Assembly (NCBI GenBank): GCA_963791995.1
Contig: CAWBUQ010000020.1
Span: forward strand, 36,439 to 100,438
DNA length: 64,000 nt
DNA from: Bog-473 sp963791995
GTDB lineage: Bacteria > Actinomycetota > Acidimicrobiia > Acidimicrobiales > RAAP-2
Reading direction: 5' to 3'
Shown here piece by piece: positions 56,997 through 64,000 of this stretch; position 1 is the first letter of the stretch, and the number at the start of each line of letters is the position of its first letter. The position numbers and the translations under genes are program-made. The notes under the pieces were generated by a model that had not been told where the DNA came from, did not search any database, and saw only the letters and a program-made list of their open reading frames with translations.

Positions 56997-59159
56997 CTAG
57001 GCGGAACCACCGGACTGGCGCTCGTAGTGCACGATGGCCGAAGCCGGCGCGTCCAAGAGCGAAAATTGCAGCCCCTTCTGCATCAGGCTCTTGCCGGACA
57101 ACAGTTCACTGCCGCCGAGGTCGAAGTTCTCGATCCGGTACTGCCTGCCCGCGTCCAATCCGTGCAGGAAGAATCGCATCGTTGCCGCCTGGGCGTCGCG
57201 TCGTCGAAATACAAGGACCGCGCCGCTCCCCACGGCGGGACGGTCAAATTGGAATGCCATCCAGACGTCATCCTCCAGGCTGTAATCCGTCAGAGGATAG
57301 AAATCGCTGTACAACAAGTCGTCTTGTATGCGAACGAATTCCTCGTTCATCGTGCGGAGCAGCGCCCAGTCCTCCTCGGTCGCGGTGCCCGTGTCGACAC
57401 TCGACGCATAGCTCGGGGCAAGCGAGCTACGGACCACGTACTGTCCCGAACCCCAGGCACCGTCGTTGGTGTTTTGGGGCCCCACACCCGTCCCGTAGTA
57501 GGGGAGCCAGAGGGATATGCCGTAGGTATGGCACTGGTTGCCGGTCGGCTCGAACTGGTAGTCGCTCCGTAGCAGAGGGATCGAACGTCGCATCGTCTCG
57601 AGGTCGTTGCGTCGGCCACCCGAAGCACAACTGTCTATCCAGAGATGAGGATGGCGCTTGCGCAACTCGTCCCAAAAGGCGAGATGGCCGGTGACATGCT
57701 TCACCTGGGTCATGCCGATGCGGCCGGGCACATCTTTCGAGTTCCAGTAGTCGAGTGGATCCATGTTGAAGTCCTGGCGAAAGACGTCTAGTTCGTGGCC
57801 CAGAGCGGCCTGGTTGTGAATGATGGTGTCGAAGTGCTCCACTAACCACGTCCACGCGTCGGCGTTGCCGAAATCGAGGAGCAAGCTAGGGTCCGAGGCG
57901 GGGTCCGGCGATGCGATGAGCCAATCCTCGTGCTTGTCAAACAGTTCGGTTCCGATCCCCACCCGCTCTGGTTCGCTCCACAACACAGACTTCATCTTGT
58001 GCTGGTTGGCCCGCTGGAATGTCGGCCTCATACCGTGCGGGAAGCGCTTCGGGTCCGGGAACCAATTCCCCACACCATTGCCCCAATCCTGGGACCAACC
58101 GTCGGGTAGCCCGCTCGGAATGGCATACCACCCTGCGTCCACCCACCAATGCGTATAGAAGCCACCGTGGTCCCTCGTGGTCCCCCGCCGGACATAGGCG
58201 TCGATTGCAGAGAGTTCTTCTGACTGGTCGGGGTAAAGGCTCAGGCCGCCGGTCGTGGGCGCTATGGGTGTCGGCAGGCCCCCTCCGAAACGCGGCACGT
58301 TGTAGTCGACCATCCACCTCCGCCACTTGTTCTGGGCAACCAGCCAGTTGTCGGCGTTCCAGGACATGAGGACGATGAGCGGAGTCCGCACCTTCTCGCC
58401 TGGTTCCAGGAAGGTATCCAATAGACTGGCGTCAGCAATGTCCTCGTAACTGTTCTGTAGTGGGTCCGCAGAGGTCATCCCGGCTTTGAAGCGCAGACCA
58501 TGCTCGTCGACCAGCAGTTGCGCGGTCCATTGCCCCGGCCATCCGACGGCGACCATCACGCCTTGGTTGTTCCATTCGACATTGAAATACGGCCAGGTCC
58601 CATTCGACGGACGCCCACCCTGCGGGAAAAGAAGTTGCGCCTTCTCCGGCACCAGCAATGAGTTCTGCGGGGCGTAATCATCGGGTTGCTGCGAACTGCC
58701 ATTGAAATGGTGAAGAGTGCATGTTGCCGATGGTGACCTGTTGATGATGGTGTCAGCGGCCAGCACTGCGCTCAACGGCTGCGACGAATTCGAAGAAGGG
58801 TTGACGAAGGACACCATCCATTCAGTCGCGGCGAAACTCTCGTACACGACGATCGCCGCCTCTACCTCGAGCTCTCCGGACGGCGCCCGCCACGTGACCA
58901 ATTCCTCAGAGCGCCCGGGCGCGGAACTGATTTTGCGCCGAACCGCCCGCCACTGTGGCAGGAGGCTCGTCGACGGCGTCCCGGCGTAGTTGAACGAGAA
59001 GGGCGGGTTGGCGATGAACTCCGACACCGCGGCGTCGGCGGTGTCACTCCTCACTGCGGTTTGCGCAAGTGTCGGCATCAGAAACGGATTCCCGTTTTCC
59101 GCCAAGACCGCCGACCCCGTGCCTGCTCCTAGCAACTTGAGGAAGAGTCTCCGCTCCAC
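56997..59159 (-). CDS. Secreted GH36-like alpha-galactosidase family enzyme
   Basis: About 720 residues from GTG 59159. The start VERRLFLKLLGAGTGSAV resembles a Tat signal (RR-x-FLK). Catalytic landmarks of GH36/clan D: WSEPERVGIGTELFDKHEDW, FRQDFNMDPLDYWNSKDVPG with the likely nucleophile Asp, and IDSCASGGRRNDLETMRRSI with the acid Asp region at LLRSDYQFEPTGNQ. GFYTHWWVDAGWYAIPSGLP is the active-site entry. It would trim alpha-linked galactose or related sugars outside the cell. The frame reaches 59309, but the N-terminus beyond the Tat motif is not convincing. Confidence 0.8.
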   Translation of the reverse strand: MERRLFLKLLGAGTGSAVLAENGNPFLMPTLAQTAVRSDTADAAVSEFIANPPFSFNYAGTPSTSLLPQWRAVRRKISSAPGRSEELVTWRAPSGELEVEAAIVVYESFAATEWMVSFVNPSSNSSQPLSAVLAADTIINRSPSATCTLHHFNGSSQQPDDYAPQNSLLVPEKAQLLFPQGGRPSNGTWPYFNVEWNNQGVMVAVGWPGQWTAQLLVDEHGLRFKAGMTSADPLQNSYEDIADASLLDTFLEPGEKVRTPLIVLMSWNADNWLVAQNKWRRWMVDYNVPRFGGGLPTPIAPTTGGLSLYPDQSEELSAIDAYVRRGTTRDHGGFYTHWWVDAGWYAIPSGLPDGWSQDWGNGVGNWFPDPKRFPHGMRPTFQRANQHKMKSVLWSEPERVGIGTELFDKHEDWLIASPDPASDPSLLLDFGNADAWTWLVEHFDTIIHNQAALGHELDVFRQDFNMDPLDYWNSKDVPGRIGMTQVKHVTGHLAFWDELRKRHPHLWIDSCASGGRRNDLETMRRSIPLLRSDYQFEPTGNQCHTYGISLWLPYYGTGVGPQNTNDGAWGSGQYVVRSSLAPSYASSVDTGTATEEDWALLRTMNEEFVRIQDDLLYSDFYPLTDYSLEDDVWMAFQFDRPAVGSGAVLVFRRRDAQAATMRFFLHGLDAGRQYRIENFDLGGSELLSGKSLMQKGLQFSLLDAPASAIVHYERQSGGSA

Positions 59160-59419
59160 TGAACCAACAACCCCCTGAGGCTGGCCAATGCCCTCCGCAT
59201 AGATGAAGGGCTCGGTTGGCGCAGCGTCCCGATTTGAGCAAGCCCAGCGCAGACTACTGCCCTGATCTCCTGCGTTGCGTCCGTGGAGACTCCAGTGGGA
59301 CAGCTGCAACTCGGTGGGAGCCCTGCGACTCAGAAGCAGCGTTAGAAACGTTCGAGAGGCTAGCTGCGCGAAAGGGCCGCAACGGGTCTCGCCTGACGGT
59401 GAACGTCAAAGAGCCCGAC

Positions 59420-59790
59420 TTCAGTCACGGCGCCTTTTGGATTCACCAGTTCGGTCTGCCAGGCGAACTGGTCTCCCCGGCTGTGCCAGCAGAATGCCTC
59501 GACGTATCAGACAGAAGGAGTCCACCCACCGCTGATCGGCAAAGCCGCTGAAAAATCGGGAGACCGAAGTGCAGCAAGTCGAGATCGGTTCCAGACCGTG
59601 CACAGCGAGACGAGGAAGTGCTTCGATTCCACAGTGCCCAGTCGTATTTGCTTGGTTCTGGCTCGCTCAGGCGCCACGGTGCGCCGTATCGAACGATCTT
59701 GATGCCGAGAGCCGCAAAATGCGTCTTCGACGACGATCGTGTCTGACACAGGGTCGCGAAATCTAGCCGAGTGCGTACTTTCATCGAGGA
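59420..59790 (-). pseudogene. Glycoside hydrolase family 1-like fragment
   Basis: A minus-strand frame reads HFAALGIKIVRYGAPWRLSE and PSKYDWALWNR, then a shifted frame LDLLHFGLPIFQRL and FSGFADQRWVDSF. This matches the start of GH1-like hydrolases (active-site cleft with the WR and HFGLPxF segments). Only about 110 residues can be followed, in at least two frames, and the rest of the enzyme is absent. It is a truncated remnant. Confidence 0.45.
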
Positions 59791-59857
59791 CGATCCCTCA
59801 CATTGGGTGAATCGGAGAGTGCACGTGGGACGAAAGGTGCCGTACGGATCGGAATTT

Positions 59858-59883
59858 CTTGTGGAGGCGATGGGACTTGAATC
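59858..59883 (-). other. tRNA 3'-end-like sequence (T-arm plus acceptor)
   Basis: On the minus strand, GTGGATTCAAGTCCCAT followed by CGCCTCCA resembles a T-arm with TTCAAGT loop, an acceptor strand and discriminator A. One T-stem pair (A-C) is mismatched. Upstream there is no normal D or anticodon arm, so this is not a complete tRNA. Such 3' ends can mark integration sites (inference). Confidence 0.3.
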
Positions 59884-60076
59884 CACGAACCTCTCGACAC
59901 TGCCAGGCGTTCGTGGGCCGATCTGGAACACGGAGCCTCTTGGCCAAGGTGGCACATGTCGTCGGGGTCATCGGTTTTCTTGATCTCTCCAAAAGGCATT
60001 CCGGAGACCACTTCTCTTTGCTTTGTGTGGAATCCCTGAGAGTCGGGCACCGCGCGTCTGGGGGCGCCTTCTAGAA

Positions 60077-60103
60077 GCTCGAGCGTCGCTGGCACGCTCG
60101 AGC
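60077..60103. terminator. Perfect 10-base inverted repeat
   Basis: GCTCGAGCGT at 60077-60086 and ACGCTCGAGC at 60094-60103, with a 7-base loop. It can fold into a strong hairpin. There is no T-run after it on either strand, so it may be a terminator without tail, a protein-binding palindrome, or an element end. Confidence 0.4.
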
Positions 60104-60431
60104 CCGCGGTCGAGCGGTGCCGGACGACCAGCACCTTCGGTGTCCATGGGGCCACTCCAGGTGGTCGCTGAGCAAAACGCCCTCGGCACTCCACAAAAGG
60201 CGGTCTGTGTCATATCCTTCGGCCGTGCTGAACTCGGTTGGTTTTACGCATTCGAGACTTGCAGCTCGAGTCTGAGAGGGATCTGTGATAGCTGGGTCAA
60301 AGACGGCTTCTTGATGAGTATCGGTTCGACGGCAATGCAGACGACCGGTGAGCAGTTCGGGAGAGGGGTAACGAACTCGATCGAGCGGACAACCCTCGGT
60401 TGGCTCGGACCATGAGTGGCTTCCAGTTGTC

Positions 60432-62579
60432 TTGTGCATCGGCGTTTATTTGACACTGTCGATGACTGTGTTCGGCCTTTTCGGTTCGTGGGGACCAGGT
60501 GAGATAGAGCGGAGTAGGCGTACCCGACTCGATCGTGCAGATTTGGTGGCTGGACTGGGCCGCCTTCGCCATCCCGCACGGCCTCAACGTGTTTTTCACG
60601 TCATGGTTGAATTACCCATGTGGACAGAACTTTGTGGCGGTAGGCGGGGTCGCTTTTGTTCCTCGGTGTTGTCCTCACGCCGATCACAAAGGTGTTTGGT
60701 CCCATTGTCGCCTGGAACGTCGCGGTACGTTTAGCGCTGGCGGCATCGGCGATTTCCATGTTCCTGGGTGCTCTGCCGATGGTGCACTTGGCCCGCCGCC
60801 TTCGTCGGGGGACTTCTGTACGGATTTTCTTCCTACGTCCTCTGGAATGTGAGGGGTCCTGTCTACCTGTCCCTCCGTCTCCATCCCTCTACCGCCGATA
60901 ATTCTCCTCCGTTCTCCACGAAATCGTCGTTCGGCAGCGATGGCGTCCGATCACTGCCGAACTGGATGCGCGCACTGCTCTGTGCGCTCCAAGCTCTTGG
61001 TGTCTCCCGAGACTCTGGCGGGTACGGTGCTGGTCGGTGCAATCGCCACAATCCTGATCGTCGCCGCCAATACACCGTCTTCTCGTCGATCGTTGGCGGT
61101 ACGCTGTCGCCGCGTTCGGCTGGCACGATTCTCGCAACGGCGGTCCTGCTAGTTGTTGCCCCTTACTCTATACCTTCACAGGACCGGAGCACATCAATGG
61201 ACCGCCATTTGACCCCACAACCCTCGCGAAAATACCGGCTGATCTGCTCTCTCCAGTCGTACCGAATGGTCAATGGATCGATCCAAAGGTGGTGTCCTTA
61301 GCATCATCATCCCATTCTCTCGAAAATAGCCTGAGCCTTGGGGGCGACCTGTACCTAGGACTGCCTCTGATCTTCGCTCTCATTTGTTTCGCCGTCTTCT
61401 TCTACAAGAGACGAGCCATCCTATTTGCCGGATCGATGGTTCTGATCTGCTTCATCCTGTCTCTCGGCAGTCCGCTTTGGGTGGACGATCACCGGACCCA
61501 AATACCTCTTCCGTCGTCATTGTACGACACGCCCAAAGGGAGACAGGCAACGATTGTTCTTTTCATCTGCGTGTTCGCCGCTGGGTGTTTGCACTTCGGG
61601 CCGATGGGACGGGGAAGCAGGACCGCACATGGACGATTGTCCGCGACACGAACTCATCTGATAGGCGGGCTCGGATTGGCATTCCTGGTGGGAATTGTGG
61701 TGCTTGCCTCGTTGCCAGCCAGGACGATCAAGAACATCCGCGACGGGGTCCCCCTGAAGTTCCTGCTTTCTTTTCGTCAAAGTCTATCGATGTGGTTCCG
61801 GCGGACAGAGTTGCCCTGACCTATCCGTATGTAGACTTGAGAGCATCGGATTGGTAAGTGGCTTGTTTCCGGCTCGGAGCGCGCTGCTCGATCAAGCGGT
61901 GTCCGGGATGCGATTCAAACTCATCGGAGGGTACGGGTGGTTTCCTTCGCCGTTGGGCCGCTTCGGTACCACCAGTCCCGCTGTTCTTGAGCCAAGATCG
62001 GTTCAAGCCTTGTTCGATGTCGCATTTACGGGTGGAAACGCCGAGAGCAGCGCGCAATTGTTGGCAACGCGTTCTGTTCCAACTGATATCCGACGATTTC
62101 TTCGAAAATACGACGTAACGACCGTGATCGTCGATCCTTTGGGCAACTGGAAGATGGTCGTGGGTCAAGTATCCCCACAGCCCTCGGTCCTCCGACTCAC
62201 GTCGGTGGAGTCATTTTGTGGTCTCACGTTCAAGAGCGGCTCAGCAGTGGTGCCGCCAGCTGCAGTGCTCAGGCAGATTGCTGACACGGCGCTAGTGCTC
62301 GACCTCCGTCAAGGGTGCGGTACCAGAACAAGCGCGATGAGCGGTGGCGCAAGCAGTTCGCCTCCCGGCGTAGCGAACGGCGTCGGCTGCCTGGCTCTGA
62401 TGACGACAAGGTGTACGGGTTCGATACGCGCGCGGGGTGTAGGACGAGCTCCGTCGAAGAAAATTGAATCGATTGTAGGGACGGGCTCGACGGGACAACG
62501 TGTCGTTTGCTGTTCAGCTGAAGCCAGCCACATTTGTACTTCAGCTCTCATGACAGCGATGAATATGCGTAGCGTCTAA
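60432..62579 (+). pseudogene. YfhO-like/polytopic glycosyltransferase-like membrane protein, many slips
   Basis: A broken gene read across at least four frames. In order: CIGVYLTLSMTVFGLFGSWG, WWLDWAAFAIPHGLNVFFTS, LTPITKVFGPIVAWNVAVRL, AAFVGGLLYGFSSYVLWNVR, then a long frame YTFTGPEHINGPPFDPTTLA running to LGGDLYLGLPLIFALICFAV, and finally SGMRFKLIGGYGWFPSPLG and VPTDIRRFLRKYDVTTVIVD. These follow the order of a family of large actinobacterial membrane proteins related to YfhO/GT-C enzymes. Number of frame changes (five or more) is too great for function as given. The end, near 62240-62579, is unsure. Confidence 0.5.
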
Positions 62580-63075
62580 GGCCACCAGCGAAGACGGGGC
62601 AGTCTGAGATTCAGTCGACACACGACCGCCTTTCGCTCTTCGAGCGTCGGGTCTGAGCCTCGGCCACCGTGTTTCAGGGCGTCATCTCGAACCACACGTC
62701 GCGCTGCTCGGTGTTCGGGCGCCCGCTGATGCCGACTCTGCTCACCGGGTGCTGCACTAAGGTGCTCACGTCTGCGTCAGCAACCCGGCGAGGTCTGCTC
62801 CGATTTCATCGCCGAGCAGAGCCGGTGTTGGAGGATGGTCTACAGCCGCCAGCTCCAGGCCACTCACTGCCAGGAGAGGCCGTCATGGACAGGCCCCATG
62901 GTTCGCCCCCGAAGGCGACCGCAGGTGGCGGGTGTGGGCGTGTCCGGCGCATGGGACGGGTCGACGGGCCTGCGGGAATTTGGTTGGCGAACATCACATG
63001 GGCGGAGACCATGTATCGGACAGGTCAGACCATCCATCCGCGATCGACACCCAGACCGCTCTTACACTTTGTCCG
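62580..63075. other. Gap, nothing supported
   Basis: About 500 bases without a convincing frame; all are short, shadow each other and show no known motif. No repeat or hairpin of note was seen. Confidence 0.4.
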
Positions 63076-63462
63076 GTGTTGGACTACAAGCAGCAGGTGA
63101 AGCTGGCAGCCAAAGGGCTGGCCGAGCGCGACAACCATCCGATGCCCAAGTCCGTCACGACGCCCGATGCGTTCTACGAGGTCATGGCTGCGGCTGTTCT
63201 TGATGCCATCGACCTCCCCGCTCTCTTAGAGCGAGTTACACGGGCCGAACGGGAACTCGAAATCATCCGGGAGGCATTAAGTCGGGCCGATACTGAGGCG
63301 AAGAACGCCCGTCACCAGCCGATGATCGATGGAGAGGCTTCCGGGGAATCTTCGATTGCTTCAATATTTGAGAGGGGCAAGCACGGGCAGCGGACCAAAA
63401 GGGACCGAGAACCCGCGCCCATGCCCCTTGCCACGAGACCCAGAGCACAACGACGTTGCTGA
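63076..63462 (+). CDS. Hypothetical coiled-coil protein
   Basis: About 128 residues from a GTG at 63076 (VLDYKQQVKLAAKGLAERDN). AFYEVMAAAVLDAIDLPALL and ERVTRAERELEIIREALSRA form helices with coiled-coil character. The tail is charged and Arg-rich. No family recognised; the regular amphipathic pattern is the main support. Confidence 0.45.
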   Translation: MLDYKQQVKLAAKGLAERDNHPMPKSVTTPDAFYEVMAAAVLDAIDLPALLERVTRAERELEIIREALSRADTEAKNARHQPMIDGEASGESSIASIFERGKHGQRTKRDREPAPMPLATRPRAQRRC

Positions 63463-64000
63463 GGAGCGTCGCACAGTGTCAGCGGTGCCACCTCCGCTCA
63501 TTGGTTCGGGGCAAAGTAAGCCGGCCGCGTCAGCAACCGAAACGCCCGAGGCGAGCCTCCCGAAGTGCATTGGTGAACCACTTTCATTTGCTCTCGTGGC
63601 GCAAATTGATCCGCCAATTAGGAGTCCCTTGCCGCAGGCCAGGTACTTCGAGGTCCGTGGGCTGCACGTCAAGGGGCGAGCGCGGGCGTGGGCCGAAAGA
63701 TTTAAGGAACCCACGACCGGCGCTCAGCCCCGATACAGCGGAACGTGCGGGGAACTAGGCCGCACGGTCTGTTCGGGAGGAAATGCGAACGGACCCTCCC
63801 AGCCGCGAATTGTGAAGCTGTCTGCCAACTGCGCCAACTTCAGCTCGAATAACTGTCGTCCGAAATCGACCAATCACAAACGTACGGCAACGGGGTTGCA
63901 CGCTCTCGTAGATGGCAATAGGTACTTGGTGACAAAGGGACAAGCCGATCGTTAATCCGTGTCACCGGAGCCGTGAAGCGCGTGACCTGCGGCGATTTTG
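63463..64000. other. Right-edge stretch, no supported gene
   Basis: A plus-strand open frame (63329-63955) has no recognisable motif and unusual composition; I do not count it as a gene. Nothing else was found. Confidence 0.4.

Larger units (their letters stand above)
59310..60431. other. AT-richer stretch with gene fragments
   Basis: No intact gene. GC falls compared with the rest of the window. It contains a GH1-like fragment, a tRNA-like 3' end and a 10-base palindrome (see separate entries). Frames here are short and change rapidly. Confidence 0.5.

Noticed and set aside
59858..59950. Complete tRNA-Ser or tRNA-Leu gene
   Set aside because: No matching 5' acceptor, D-arm or anticodon loop can be built.
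2832..62579. Programmed +1 frameshifting in many genes
   Set aside because: No shared slippery motif or stop pattern at the slips; sequence errors are simpler.
63329..63955. Long plus-strand frame near right edge
   Set aside because: No homology, odd composition, overlaps the coiled-coil gene.

Overview
The window is about 64 kb of high-GC DNA, dropping in GC at the right end, from an actinobacterium. The gene content (biotin synthase with the actinobacterial helper BsaP, DUF222/HNH nuclease, F420-dependent LLM and Ddn-type oxidoreductases, GYWLVASDGG propeller-like repeats, HU with a Lys/Ala-rich tail) fits Actinomycetota, most likely an uncultured member of the Acidimicrobiia. The lineage is an inference from family content only.

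Layout. 0-7.7 kb: start of an archaeal-type riboflavin synthase running off the left edge, then bioA-bioF-bioD, a DUF222/HNH nuclease, a convergent bioB-bsaP pair and an acyl-CoA dehydrogenase. Together these cover the last steps from 7-keto-8-aminopelargonate formation to biotin. 7.8-16.7 kb: a lipoprotein, small VOC and membrane genes, a divergent TetR/MFS exporter pair, and a minus-strand run of P450, cupin, amidase and LLM oxidoreductase. 15.7-19.0 kb: a translationally coupled adenine methyltransferase-PPK2-LLM operon. 19.0-28.9 kb: SAM methyltransferase, membrane protein, AIM24 protein, a VOC-CMD-DUF operon, secreted proteins including a GH43 hydrolase with beta-propeller-like repeats, and a Ddn-family protein. 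29.0-32.7 kb: a tightly coupled five-gene operon with three consecutive proteins, each a duplicated YbjQ-like domain; this is the least explained system here. 33-45.5 kb: diiron ferritin-like protein, zinc alcohol dehydrogenase, small membrane proteins, HU, VOC, a DUF929/VKOR disulfide-formation locus and a DUF885 peptidase. 45.5-50 kb: MoxR-DUF58-TgpA. 50.1-53.4 kb: a tandem pair of secreted or anchored paralogs, the first fused in frame to a winged-helix-like domain. 53.5-62.6 kb: alcohol dehydrogenase, VOC, two FkbM methyltransferases, a Tat-exported GH36 enzyme and a badly broken polytopic membrane protein, suggesting a surface-glycan region. 59.3-64 kb is AT-richer, mostly without intact genes, and looks decayed or acquired.

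A window-wide caution: at least a dozen conserved genes (bioD, the acyl-CoA dehydrogenase, a SAM methyltransferase, the first YbjQ protein, the ferritin-like protein, a VOC protein, VKOR, DUF885, TgpA, an FkbM protein and others) continue in another frame after a single-base slip, mostly an extra base. This looks like uncorrected sequencing or assembly indels rather than real gene loss. Such genes are given here at their full extent with the slip stated.
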